NCBI GenBank assembly: GCA_049514735.1
Contig: JBEKUT010000104.1
Span: forward strand, 1 to 24,244
From: JAICMB01 sp049514735
GTDB taxonomy: Bacteria; Acidobacteriota; Terriglobia; Bryobacterales; Bryobacteraceae
DNA length: 24,244 nt
Reading direction: 5' to 3'
This document shows, in pieces, positions 13,984 through 22,366 of this stretch. Under the pieces are notes generated by a model. It searched no databases. It had not been told where the DNA came from and saw only the letters and a program-made list of their open reading frames with translations. The number at the start of each line of letters is the position of its first letter. Position 1 is the stretch's first letter. The position numbers and the translations under genes are program-made.

Positions 13984-16395
13984 TTACTCGTGATGTAGCG
14001 CCGTCATGGGGTCGACCCGCGCGGCGCGGCGAGCGGGTATGTAACCAGCGAGCACTCCCGATCCTCCGAGGAGCACTGTCAGCAGCGTCAGCGTGGTCAG
14101 GTCTACCGCGATCACGTTGTAGAGCACGCTCGATAATACGCGTGTCAGCAACGCTGCCAGCGGCACGCCGATGCCGAGGCCGATTCCTGCGATTCGGGCC
14201 GCTTGTCCCAAGGTCATTTTGAGAACGGTCCTCCGATCCGCTCCCAGCGCCATGCGGATGCCTATTTCGTGGGTCCTTTGCGCGACGGAGTACGAAATTA
14301 CGGCGTAGATGCCAGTCACGGCCAGCAGCAGCGCAATCACGGCGTAGGTCGTCATGCTCACTGCCGCTGCGCGCACACCGGAAGTTTGTTCCGAAATGGA
14401 GCGATCCATCGTCTTCACATCGAATACCGGAAGATTAACGTCCACGGCTCGTATCTTCTCGCGCACAGCGCTTGCTATGCGCATCGGGTCGCCAGTGGTT
14501 CTCAAGTAGAATCCAATCCCGGGCGCGGGCGATTGCGCGTACGAAACGTACGCCGCAGGCTGCGGTTCATTGTCGAACCAGTCCTTCACGTCGCCGGAAA
14601 CGCCGACCACCGTCAGCCACGGCGACCGGCCGTTCCCAAGTTTCATGCGCTGTCCGATCGGGTTCGAATCCGGCCAGTAATGGCGCGCGATCGAATTGCT
14701 TACCACCACTGTATTTTCCGCATCGGGACCGTCCATTCTTCCGATCGCCCGGCCTTGCAGGATTGGCAAGCCGAGGGCCTCGAAATAGTTTTCCGTGATG
14801 GCTCGAATCGCGGGGCGCGGTTCACCAGGACGTGGTTCTGGACGCCCTTCCACGTAAAGACCCTCGGCGGTTCCCAATCCCACAACCGCGGCCGCGGCCT
14901 TGACCTCCGCGATGGCCGACACTCCATCGAGCGCGCGTTGGGAGAACTCTGTCATGGATGCTTTCGTTCGATACTCAGACAAGGGAAGCGAGACTTGGAG
15001 GGTGAGGAGGTTGTTGGGATTGAAGCCTGTATTGAGGGTCAGGGCGCGGTTGAAAGTCGCGATCATCAATCCGGCGCCGATCAGCAGCACTAACGCCAGC
15101 GCCACTTCGCCGATCGCAAGCGCGTTTCGCAAACGGCTGCGGGCGCGCCCCGATGTTCCACTGCGTCCGCCTTCCTTGAGGAGATGGTTCAAATCGGCCG
15201 ATTTTCTTCCGTGGAGCATCTGAAATATCGCGGGCGCCGCACAGAGTAGTCCAGCGATTAGAGAAAGGGCGAGCGTAAAGAGGACCACTTCGCCGGTGAT
15301 GCGCATGTTGCGCAGCCCGGCTACCCACTTAAAGACCTCCGGTGGCACCATCAGAGGGGTCAGGGAGAGATTCCAACTCGCGAGCTGCAATCCTAACAGG
15401 CCGCCGGCCACGGCCGTGAGAACGCTGTCGATCAGCAACTGGCGCGCTAACTGTAAACGCCCCGCTCCCAGCGCGGTTCGCACTGCAATTTCTTTCGTGC
15501 GGGAGGTGGCGCGAACCAGTTGCAAGTTTCCGATGTTGGCGCACGCGAGCAGAAGAACAAATCCGGCCGTGCATAGGAGCATCAGAGTAAAGCGATCCGT
15601 GACGTTGTTGGTCAACTCGAGAATCGGGATCACACGGGCCTCACGGCTCTCGTTGGTGTCCGGATGTTCCTGCGCGAGATGGCGTGAAATGGCGTCCATC
15701 TCCGCGCGCGCTTTGGAGACTGACGCGTCCGGCTTCAACCGCGCAAGCACTGCCAGGCTGTGAACCGCGCGGTCGTTCTGCTCTTCCGGCGTTAACGAAA
15801 GAGGAGACCATAATTCCGCGGCTAGAGGATAATCGAAATCTTCCGGCATGACGCCGATTACGGTGTGCGGGAGCCCTCCCAGGGAGATGGTTTTGCCCAC
15901 GGCGTCCGGCGCGGAGCCCATGCGGCGCTCCCAGAAGCTGTGGCTTATGACAACCACCTGCGAATGGCCGGGCGTGGTTTCTTCGCTTCGAAAAGTCCTT
16001 CCCATCATGGGCTGCATTCCAAGCAGCGGGAAGAAGGCAGGCGATACCGAGAAGGCCCGAAGACGCTCGGGATCTCCAGCGCCGGTGAGCGCGACGTCCC
16101 AAGAGCGGTAGGCCGCGATGCGCTCAAAGGAGCGGCTGCGATCCTGCCAATCGAAGAAGTTGGCTGGAGCCACGGCATCGCGTTGCGTCCGCATTTTGGG
16201 GATAGTCTCCCAAACGGTCATGATGCGGCTGGTTTGCGGATAGGGCAGCGGATGCAGGACGAGCGCGCTGACAGTACTAAAGGCGGACGTGTTGACGCCG
16301 ATGCCTAAGGCTAGCGCGAGCACGGTGACAAGCGTCGTGCCGGGGCTCTTCTTCAGAAGGCGAAGCGCCAGCCGGAAATCCTGCAGAAGGCTCAT
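13984..16395 (-). CDS. orphan MacB/FtsX-type ABC permease (ADOP family)
   Basis: An 803-residue inner-membrane protein. It opens with LLQDFRLALRLLKKSPGTT and then a first membrane helix (TLVTVLALALGIGVNTSAFS) before LVLHPLPYP, the standard opening of acidobacterial 'ADOP' permeases. A periplasmic MacB core domain is followed by an FtsX bundle (about 270-400), then a second periplasmic domain and second FtsX bundle ending in GYIPARRAARVDPMTALHHE. The duplication of permease halves in one chain is the family mark. No ABC ATPase gene is adjacent, so it is an orphan; the partner ATPase, if any, is encoded elsewhere. ATG 16395 is preferred over TTG 16422, which adds MPDCIRLKF and has no family match. 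Its 3' end faces the TOPRIM-like gene with only 9 bases between them. Confidence 0.88.
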   Translation of the reverse strand: MSLLQDFRLALRLLKKSPGTTLVTVLALALGIGVNTSAFSTVSALVLHPLPYPQTSRIMTVWETIPKMRTQRDAVAPANFFDWQDRSRSFERIAAYRSWDVALTGAGDPERLRAFSVSPAFFPLLGMQPMMGRTFRSEETTPGHSQVVVISHSFWERRMGSAPDAVGKTISLGGLPHTVIGVMPEDFDYPLAAELWSPLSLTPEEQNDRAVHSLAVLARLKPDASVSKARAEMDAISRHLAQEHPDTNESREARVIPILELTNNVTDRFTLMLLCTAGFVLLLACANIGNLQLVRATSRTKEIAVRTALGAGRLQLARQLLIDSVLTAVAGGLLGLQLASWNLSLTPLMVPPEVFKWVAGLRNMRITGEVVLFTLALSLIAGLLCAAPAIFQMLHGRKSADLNHLLKEGGRSGTSGRARSRLRNALAIGEVALALVLLIGAGLMIATFNRALTLNTGFNPNNLLTLQVSLPLSEYRTKASMTEFSQRALDGVSAIAEVKAAAAVVGLGTAEGLYVEGRPEPRPGEPRPAIRAITENYFEALGLPILQGRAIGRMDGPDAENTVVVSNSIARHYWPDSNPIGQRMKLGNGRSPWLTVVGVSGDVKDWFDNEPQPAAYVSYAQSPAPGIGFYLRTTGDPMRIASAVREKIRAVDVNLPVFDVKTMDRSISEQTSGVRAAAVSMTTYAVIALLLAVTGIYAVISYSVAQRTHEIGIRMALGADRRTVLKMTLGQAARIAGIGLGIGVPLAALLTRVLSSVLYNVIAVDLTTLTLLTVLLGGSGVLAGYIPARRAARVDPMTALHHE

Positions 16396-16488
16396 GAACT
16401 TCAGACGAATGCAATCGGGCAACCGTTCAATTTGCTTGAAAAACGTGTGTTGCAGTCTGTGCAGCTGTCCGAAAACGGAACGGGCCGG

Positions 16489-17187
16489 TCACCATCTAAC
16501 CGATTTGCCGATTTCGAGCGGCCAAACTTCGGTTTGCGGAAAGTCTTTGAGAAGCTCGGCCAGTTGATCCGGATTGCCGGTCAGTTGCGGGAAAGTCCCG
16601 AAATGCATGGGTACTACGCGCTTCGGGGATAGCAGACGGCACGCCAGCGCGGCCTCGCGCGGACTCATGGTGAAATGGTCGCCGATGGGCAAGAAGGCAA
16701 GCTCGGGATGATAGAGCTTCTCGATGAGTTGCATGTCGGTGAAGACGTTGGTGTCGCCGGCGAAATAGAGAGAGCGGCCGTCGGGGAAGGCGAGGACGTA
16801 GCCGGCTGCTTCGCCGCCGTAAAGAATCTGATCGCCGTCGCTGATTCCGCAGCTGTGGATGGCGTGAGTCATGGTGACTCGCACCGGGCCGACCTGCTGC
16901 GTACCGCCTTTGTTCATGGCGGCGCAATCCTTCACGCCTTTTGATTCGAGCCAGTGGCATAGCTCAAATATACCGACCACCTTGGCCGAGAATTTCTTAG
17001 CGAGTGGCACGGCATCGTGAATGTGATCGAAGTGTCCGTGCGAGACCAGGATGACATCGATGCGATCGAACGTGTAGTCCTTCGGATATTTCGGGTTGCC
17101 GCCGGTCCAGGGGTCCATGACAAAGACTTCGCCGGTGTCCAGGCGAAACTGAAAGGTGGCGTGGCCGAGCCAGGTGATTTCGAGCAT
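16489..17187 (-). CDS. UlaG-like metal-dependent hydrolase (metallo-beta-lactamase fold, UPF0173 type)
   Basis: A 232-residue cytosolic enzyme. It begins EITWLGHATFQF, a typical UlaG-like opening. Metal ligands are visible in VSHGHFDHI (HxHxDH), THAIHS, FAGDTNVF and MHFGTFPQL. The family includes L-ascorbate-6-phosphate lactonase and many uncharacterised hydrolases, so the substrate is unknown; nothing nearby points to ascorbate use. A good ribosome site (AAAGGA, plus-strand 17196-17201) lies 8 bases before the ATG, inside the last codons of the upstream glycoside hydrolase gene. The gap between the two genes is only 2 bases, so they form an operon. The ADOP permease follows 93 bases later on the same strand. 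Confidence 0.85.
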   Translation of the reverse strand: MLEITWLGHATFQFRLDTGEVFVMDPWTGGNPKYPKDYTFDRIDVILVSHGHFDHIHDAVPLAKKFSAKVVGIFELCHWLESKGVKDCAAMNKGGTQQVGPVRVTMTHAIHSCGISDGDQILYGGEAAGYVLAFPDGRSLYFAGDTNVFTDMQLIEKLYHPELAFLPIGDHFTMSPREAALACRLLSPKRVVPMHFGTFPQLTGNPDQLAELLKDFPQTEVWPLEIGKSVRW

Positions 17188-17189
17188 GA

Positions 17190-19019
17190 TTATGATCCTT
17201 TCTGTTTTGAATTTCGTGCTGGAACGAATGCGGTTGGTAAGGGCGCGCGGGTTGCGCCGATCTGAATGCCGTCGCCGTAATTGGCAATGCCGGGGATGGT
17301 GACGGGCAGGCGGCCGGTAATTGCAATTTCACCGAACATGGCGCGAACAGCCGCGATTTCCGAGGTCGTGGTAGTGCTGAATGTGGCGGCGTAAGCTTTC
17401 AGATTCGGAAAAGTTCGGATCAGATAGGGATTGCCCAGCGCGATCATGCCAGTGGGCACGTTGCTCGCAATGAGCGTGTTGACGAACTCGGGAAAATCGC
17501 CGGCCAGCGCCACGTTACCACGATAGGCGCCCACCGTGACGTAGGCTGCAATGACGATCGCGCTGCACGCCGATGTGGACTGCGCTGCCTGATCGAGATC
17601 GGGCTTGGCCATCATGGCGTCGAGCAGGTTGATGCGCATTTTCGGCGCTCTGCGGCGGATCTCTTCGATGAGCTTTCTACCCTGCTGGCTGTAGCGGTTT
17701 TCCGCGAGCACGACGACGCAGGCATTGTCGGGATTCGCGAGCGGGAATAAATTGCCTTGATTGCGAACGAGCGCGACCGCCTTGTCCGCGACGGCTTGGG
17801 CGCGGTCGTCGGCCTCGGGCGATTCGAGCACGTCGCCGATGTCATCCAGGCTGACGATTTTGTGCGCCGGCAACCCGAGGCGCACTTTCGCGGAGAGCAG
17901 GCGGCCAACACTCTCGTCGATGCGCTGTTTTGTCAGGCGGCCGCTCTGGACGGCGGCGACGACGGCGTTAATAGCGTCCTCCGCACGGGCGGGAATCAAG
18001 AGGCAATCCGCGCCGGCTTCGATGGCCCGCACCGAAGCGTCGCCGGCTGGGAACATGTCGGTGAGGCCGCGCATGTCCATCGCGTCGGTGACCACCAGTC
18101 CCTTGAAATCGAGTTCGTTGCGCAGCAACCCTGTCAAAACGTTAGATGACACCGTGGACGGGATGTTTTCAGGCTCGAGCGCGGGAACTGCGATGTGCGC
18201 GGACATGATGGCGTCGACGCCGACAGCGATCGCCGCACGAAAAGGCACGAGTTCGACGGCGTTCAGGCGCGCGCGGTCCACTTCGAGGCGGGCCATTCCG
18301 ATGTGGCTATCGGTGGCCGTGTCGCCGTGGCCGGGGAAGTGTTTGGCAGTAACCAAGATTGAAGTCTTGACATCGGAGTGCGCGCCTTGAATGTAGGCCT
18401 TCACAAAAGATGCGACTTCTTCGGGGTTCTCACCGTAAGAACGGATGTTGATGATGGGATTATCGGGGTTGTTGTTGACGTCGGCGTCGGGCGCAAAGAG
18501 CCAGTTCACTCCGAGGGCGCGGGCTTCTTTCGCTGTGAAAGCGCCCTGGAAGCGCGTGTCTTCCAAATCGCGCGCGGCTCCGAAGGCCATGTTGTAGGGC
18601 CACTGCGTGGTGAAGTTGACGCGCATGGACGCGCCGCGTTCGAAATCGGCGCCGACGAGCAGCGGAAGCTTCGACATGCGCTGCATGCGGTTTAGGAAGG
18701 CGGCCATGGCGTAGGGCTCGGCGTTGCGTACCGTGCCGTTTTGGATATGACCCAAAACAATCAGGCCTCCGATTTTCAGGTCGCGCACCAGATGGGTGTA
18801 TTGGCGGAATTGATGGGAGCGCGTGTTGATGGATTCGCCGTAGCACGGCATCATAACTAGTTGCGCGACTTTGTCGCGGAGGGACATGGAGCGCATCCAT
18901 TTTTGGACGGCCGGGGGGAATTTGATTTTGGGAACGGTGGGCTTCTTGGTTGTGGTGGCGGCAGCGAAAAGAAGAGATGTGCAGATCGCCGTGAGAAGCA
19001 GGGCGCGGGAGTGGCGCAT
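17190..19019 (-). CDS. secreted glycoside hydrolase family 3 (NagZ-like beta-N-acetylhexosaminidase)
   Basis: A 609-residue protein with an N-terminal signal sequence (RHSRALLLTAICTSLLFAAA). The TIM-barrel domain (about 40-370) carries KHFPGHG (226-232), then the mobile acid/base loop TATDSH (D237, H239), both typical of the NagZ branch of family 3. The nucleophile is D312 in VVTDAMDMRGL. A C-terminal alpha/beta sandwich domain (about 400-590) follows. NagZ-like enzymes remove GlcNAc from muropeptides; a signal sequence and extra C-terminal domain suggest an exported enzyme acting on cell wall or environmental amino sugars. The exact substrate is inference. The first gene of a pair with the UlaG-like hydrolase. 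Confidence 0.85.
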   Translation of the reverse strand: MRHSRALLLTAICTSLLFAAATTTKKPTVPKIKFPPAVQKWMRSMSLRDKVAQLVMMPCYGESINTRSHQFRQYTHLVRDLKIGGLIVLGHIQNGTVRNAEPYAMAAFLNRMQRMSKLPLLVGADFERGASMRVNFTTQWPYNMAFGAARDLEDTRFQGAFTAKEARALGVNWLFAPDADVNNNPDNPIINIRSYGENPEEVASFVKAYIQGAHSDVKTSILVTAKHFPGHGDTATDSHIGMARLEVDRARLNAVELVPFRAAIAVGVDAIMSAHIAVPALEPENIPSTVSSNVLTGLLRNELDFKGLVVTDAMDMRGLTDMFPAGDASVRAIEAGADCLLIPARAEDAINAVVAAVQSGRLTKQRIDESVGRLLSAKVRLGLPAHKIVSLDDIGDVLESPEADDRAQAVADKAVALVRNQGNLFPLANPDNACVVVLAENRYSQQGRKLIEEIRRRAPKMRINLLDAMMAKPDLDQAAQSTSACSAIVIAAYVTVGAYRGNVALAGDFPEFVNTLIASNVPTGMIALGNPYLIRTFPNLKAYAATFSTTTTSEIAAVRAMFGEIAITGRLPVTIPGIANYGDGIQIGATRAPLPTAFVPARNSKQKGS

Positions 19020-19100
19020 TGAATCTAGGGTAGCGTGAGGCGCAACGGTGGGCGTGTGGCTTTATGGCGGCGCTTCCTGGCGCTGGCGGGGAGATACCGC

Positions 19101-19602
19101 CTACTGGGCGGCAGAGCGCTCTGATCCCACGACTTGCTCGCGTGACCGAAACAGGCGAGTGTCGAAGTGGAATGGTATTGGATCGGTAAAGCCAATCCGC
19201 GAGAAGTCCGGATGCCCGGGATTCAGAACGTAGTTCCGTTCGCCCGCGACGACAGAGGGCACCCCCAGAATCGCCGAGCGCTGCTGTTTAACCCACTCGT
19301 CACCGAGGCTCCTGGTCTTGCTCTGCTCGCGAGGGTTCAACGTGGACCAGTTCTCAGGCAGGCAGGGCGTCATCGTTTACGAATTCGACGGCAACATCGT
19401 TGGCAACTTCAGCCGTCCCGAGGAGGTACCGGTCCGGAATCGTCGCGGGAAGATGAACTAAGATCTCCAAGACGCCCAGCGAGCGGGTTTCGCTCATGTA
19501 AACTACTCTCGTTCCCTTCGAGTTCCTTCTGCCGCCAACACGACGCGCGCCTTCTCCGTCATACGCTGGGTATGTTGCCCGGCAAAGCCGGAAAAGCCAC
19601 AT
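19101..19602 (-). pseudogene. RES-domain toxin (MbcT-like), frameshifted by a CAGG repeat
   Basis: The N-terminal frame (from ATG 19602) reads FRLCRATYPAYDGEGARRVG, NSKGTRVVYMSETRSLGVLE and so on, a RES domain. It shows R25, Y35 and E46, then stops just after VNDDALPA. A second frame (up to the stop at 19101) continues LPENWSTLN ... DEWVKQQRSAILGVPSVV ... NYVLNPGHPDF, with the RES serine near restored position 115. The plus strand has three tandem CAGG units at 19355-19366. With two units the protein reads DALPENW without a break and is 165 residues long, a usual RES length. RES toxins of Xre/MbcA pairs break down NAD+. One local oddity: GGRR where family members usually have GGRW. The start overlaps the antitoxin stop by one base (TGATG). 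As written, the toxin is truncated before its third key residue. Confidence 0.8.
19355..19366. repeat. tetranucleotide tandem repeat (CAGG)x3 inside RES toxin
   Basis: Three perfect CAGG units on the plus strand (CCTG on the coding strand). Loss of one unit restores the RES reading frame precisely at the ALPENW motif, so this is the site of a slipped-strand duplication, potentially reversible. Confidence 0.8.
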
Positions 19603-19838
19603 CAGCCGAGGACGCCGTGTTCGATTCGCGTCAGGATGTCGTCTGCCTCTGCGAAACCCTCTTCGGTGTTGGCCACCTCGATTGGAGTTTTACCTTGCAA
19701 AGACGGACTCGGGGTTTGTAACCAGTACAGAGCTTTTGCGTGGTTGGCGAACACTTCACCCGCACGCACCGACAACGATATGAAGCGTACTGGCGGGGGC
19801 GTTTCGTTGACTGCCGTATTAGTGGGTGTGCTGGCCAT
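19602..19838 (-). CDS. short MbcA/ParS/Xre-type antitoxin (toxin-binding domain only)
   Basis: A 78-residue protein. Residues about 28-78 (GEVFANHAKALYWLQTPSPS, then GKTPIEVANTEEG and DDILTRIEHGVLG) match the C-terminal toxin-binding domain of MbcA/ParS/Xre antitoxins, which occlude the RES toxin active site. The usual N-terminal HTH domain is missing: only a Thr/Pro-rich stretch precedes it, and no upstream frame supplies one. The ATG (19836-19838) has a GAGG-like ribosome site a few bases upstream and a TATAAG-like sequence before that. The stop overlaps the toxin start by one base, the standard antitoxin-first order. Without a DNA-binding domain the pair may not autoregulate by the usual mechanism. 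Confidence 0.75.
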   Translation of the reverse strand: MASTPTNTAVNETPPPVRFISLSVRAGEVFANHAKALYWLQTPSPSLQGKTPIEVANTEEGFAEADDILTRIEHGVLG

Positions 19839-19935
19839 AATCCGACCTCACTTATAATGTACGCCCGTCTACTGCAACCGGCCAAGAATAGAGTCCGAAC
19901 GACGCGCGAAGGTTTTCCAGGTGTCGAAAGGTAAT

Positions 19936-20385
19936 CTAGGCTTTACGGTGTTTCGAAGAATCGGTGGCCGTGGCGGCCTGGGATTTCGCGGGCTTCTTGG
20001 GCGGTTTGCGCATGAGACGATTCACGGCGCGAATCAGATGACTCACTTCGTGAGCGCTCTTCTGAATCACGGCGTCGGCGCCAGTACCTAGCTCATTTAA
20101 GCCAAGCGTGTCGGTAAAACCCGAGATGAGAATGACGGGCATCTCAGGACAGAGCTTGCGCAGTTCGCGGATGAACTCGATGCCATCCATCTGCGGCATC
20201 TTGTAATCGGTGATGACAACGTCGAACGCACTCCTGGTGCACTGTTCGAGCGCATCCCGCGGCAACGAGCAGGTGTGCACACGATATCCGAGTTCCTCGA
20301 GAACCGTGCGCCGGGCCATGAGACCCAGAGTGTTGTCATCGACAATCAATATTTGAGCGGGGAGTGCGCGCGCGGCAACTGTCAT
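19936..20385 (-). CDS. single-domain response regulator with basic tail
   Basis: A 149-residue cytosolic protein consisting of one receiver domain (about 11-128): acidic D16/D17 in ILIVDDN, phospho-acceptor D60 in VVITDYKMPQMDG, S88 in ILISGF and K109 in VIQKS. There is no output domain; the last about 25 residues are Lys/Pro/Ala/Thr-rich (RKPPKKPAKSQ). Such stand-alone receivers pass phosphate or act by protein contact. No kinase is adjacent. ATG 20385 is the only start that keeps the first beta strand complete with a short leader; the sequence upstream shows no clear ribosome site. Confidence 0.85.
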   Translation of the reverse strand: MTVAARALPAQILIVDDNTLGLMARRTVLEELGYRVHTCSLPRDALEQCTRSAFDVVITDYKMPQMDGIEFIRELRKLCPEMPVILISGFTDTLGLNELGTGADAVIQKSAHEVSHLIRAVNRLMRKPPKKPAKSQAATATDSSKHRKA

Positions 20386-20488
20386 TGAACGATAGCGAAA
20401 TTAGCAGAGCTGTAACAACTCTGTCAATGAATTCGTATCGAACTGCAATGAGGTGAGATTGAGAGCTTGACTATACGATTCGAAAGGT

Positions 20489-21220
20489 CTACGCACGCGG
20501 AGAATGGTTCCACGAGAACTGCCCCACAAGCGGGAGGTGATCCGAAGCGATCATCGCGGCAGGCGTGCGATAGAGCGAGAGCGTTTCAAGACGAAATTTC
20601 GGATCGTAGTAAATGTGGTCGAGATGCAGTAACGGCAGCATTCCTGGATACGTTCGTTTACGGTTGAGGTGAAAGCGGACATCGGCGCTTTCGAGTTGTT
20701 CGGAGAGCATGCGGCTGACGAGCCCGCGGGTCCATTCATTGAAATCGCCCAGTACCAAGCGAGGGCCGGCGAGGTTGCGGTTCACCAGAATCTCGTCGGA
20801 GAGGAGCTTGAGCGCCTGGCGGCGCCGTTCGAAGAAGGAAGTACCCAGATGCACCTGGAAGAGGTGCACCAGGCCGATGCCTGGAATCTCGAGGTCGGTG
20901 CGAAGGCAGCCGCGGCGGGAACGGCGGGGAACGCTGATATCGAAATTGCGGCTGAAAGCAATCGGGAAGCGGCTGAGAGTCAGGTTACCGTAATCGAGCC
21001 CGCGCAATAAGGAGGTCTTGCCGAAGACGTAAGGCAGGCCGAGTTTTTCCGTCAGATACGGAATCTGCCGGGCGAAGATCTCCTGAAGGGCGACGACGTC
21101 GGCGCGGATTTCGCCGAGGACGTCGATAATGCGGTCCGGACGGACCTTCCAGTCCATGCCCTTGGAGCGATGGGTGTTGTATGTTACGACTCGAAAACTT
21201 GTTTCTGGCACGAAAGTCAA
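20489..21220 (-). CDS. endonuclease/exonuclease/phosphatase-fold protein (YbhP-like)
   Basis: A 243-residue protein of the EEP (DNase I-like) superfamily. Active-site signatures are in order: N15 in VVTYNTHRS, E47 in ALQEIF, GNLTLSRFP (79-86), VHLGTS, GDFNEW (158-163), D201 in HLDHIYY and SDHLPL (226-231). It therefore has the metal-binding Asn/Glu, Asp-x-Asn and Asp-His pairs of an active phosphodiesterase or phosphatase. The substrate is not predictable; the closest resemblance is to YbhP-like proteins encoded next to cardiolipin synthase in enterobacteria, but no such neighbour is present here. The start is uncertain: TTG 21220 or GTG 21211, neither with a ribosome site. It begins 15 bases after the stop of the YCF48-like gene, so cotranscription is likely. 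Confidence 0.8.
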   Translation of the reverse strand: MTFVPETSFRVVTYNTHRSKGMDWKVRPDRIIDVLGEIRADVVALQEIFARQIPYLTEKLGLPYVFGKTSLLRGLDYGNLTLSRFPIAFSRNFDISVPRRSRRGCLRTDLEIPGIGLVHLFQVHLGTSFFERRRQALKLLSDEILVNRNLAGPRLVLGDFNEWTRGLVSRMLSEQLESADVRFHLNRKRTYPGMLPLLHLDHIYYDPKFRLETLSLYRTPAAMIASDHLPLVGQFSWNHSPRA

Positions 21221-21235
21221 GGCCAGAGGCCTATT

Positions 21236-22366
21236 CTATGGTTGCAGCTTAAGGATCATTCCGGTATCGGTGGCCACCCACATATTATTGGAGTCGGGAG
21301 TCGCCAGAATGGCGCGGCCAGCCACGGCGCGATAGTCGACATCCATGTTGAGCCATGTCTTCAAGCTGCCACTACGCATCATCTTAAGTTTACCGGGGAT
21401 CGGGAGATTGTTGGCCTTGCCGGATTTCTCCACGGCCGCAACGATTACTTCGCCATGGGGCAGGACCGCGAAATCGCGCGCGGGACGTAGCGGGTCCTGG
21501 TAAACGGATGTATTCTTTTTTGTCTCCAAATCCATCTGGAAGAGTTCTGCGGCGCGCTGCGCGCTGTCCGGAAACTGGAAGAGGGCGAAGCCCTCGCCGG
21601 GCGAGCCGTAACGGAAGCTCGCGAGCGCCCCCTCAAAGCTATGCGAAAACAGAGTCCAAGTCTTACCTCCGTCGGCGGTCTGAAGGAGGATGGTGAGGGG
21701 CGGGAATTCGTGGCGATAACGGGCCCGCTCAGGCGCCATCCAATCGGGGACTTCGCGAGGGCTAGGCGGAAGCTCCCAGGAGCCGACGATGATGCCATGT
21801 TTTGGATCTGCGAACGCGATCCAGTGGTAAATGGTATTGTCCGCTGCCGTCGGAGCTTTATCCGCTTCAGCTACGGGGGTCCAATTGCGGCCTCCGTCTA
21901 AAGTTTCGAGGACAACTTTCGGAGCTCCGGCGGCGAAGCCGTGTTTTTCGTCGAGAAAGTAAACGCGCTCGAGTTCTTTCTGCTCCTTGATCTTCTTCCA
22001 GGCGCGGCCGGTTTCGACGGACTCCCAGATGCCACGGTCGGTGACCATCCAGCCCTTTTGCTCGTTGAGGAAAAATAGCGAGATGGGATGCTCCTTGACA
22101 TCTTCGAGCGTCCAGTTCACGCCGCCATCGGCGGTGACCACGATGACGCCCTGGTCGCGCTTGCCCTCCTGAAGAATGCCCGACGCGACACAGCGTTTTG
22201 CGGATGGACATTGCAGGTCCGTAAACGCGACGGCCGATTCATCCTTGTCGTAGAAGTATTGCATGCGCCACTTTTCGGCGGCGTTCGGGGAAGCGCTCAG
22301 CAGGACGAGAGCGGCAAGATTAATTATTGCCCGGGAGCGCGGGCACTTCGGCTCCGGATGTTGCAT
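21236..22366 (-). CDS. secreted YCF48/BNR-repeat beta-propeller protein
   Basis: A 376-residue protein with an N-terminal hydrophobic signal segment (RAIINLAALVLLSASPNAA). The mature part has repeated Asp-box-like turns such as TADGGVNWT, TLDGGRNWTP and TADGGKTWTLF, with intervening 'F.D..HG...G' strands (FLDEKHGFAAG, FADPKHGIIVG). This is the pattern of YCF48/sialidase-like beta-propellers. In photosynthetic organisms YCF48 helps assemble photosystem II; in non-photosynthetic bacteria these secreted propellers have no defined function. A Shine-Dalgarno-like GAGGA lies just before ATG 22366, supporting this start even though it overlaps the end of the GAF gene by 47 bases. Confidence 0.7.
   Translation of the reverse strand: MQHPEPKCPRSRAIINLAALVLLSASPNAAEKWRMQYFYDKDESAVAFTDLQCPSAKRCVASGILQEGKRDQGVIVVTADGGVNWTLEDVKEHPISLFFLNEQKGWMVTDRGIWESVETGRAWKKIKEQKELERVYFLDEKHGFAAGAPKVVLETLDGGRNWTPVAEADKAPTAADNTIYHWIAFADPKHGIIVGSWELPPSPREVPDWMAPERARYRHEFPPLTILLQTADGGKTWTLFSHSFEGALASFRYGSPGEGFALFQFPDSAQRAAELFQMDLETKKNTSVYQDPLRPARDFAVLPHGEVIVAAVEKSGKANNLPIPGKLKMMRSGSLKTWLNMDVDYRAVAGRAILATPDSNNMWVATDTGMILKLQP

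Noticed and set aside
14661..14673. GGTTCGAATCCGG, identical to a tRNA T-loop
   Set aside because: It lies inside the permease gene (encoding the SDSNPIG segment on the other strand), and no acceptor stem, anticodon arm or CCA region surrounds it.
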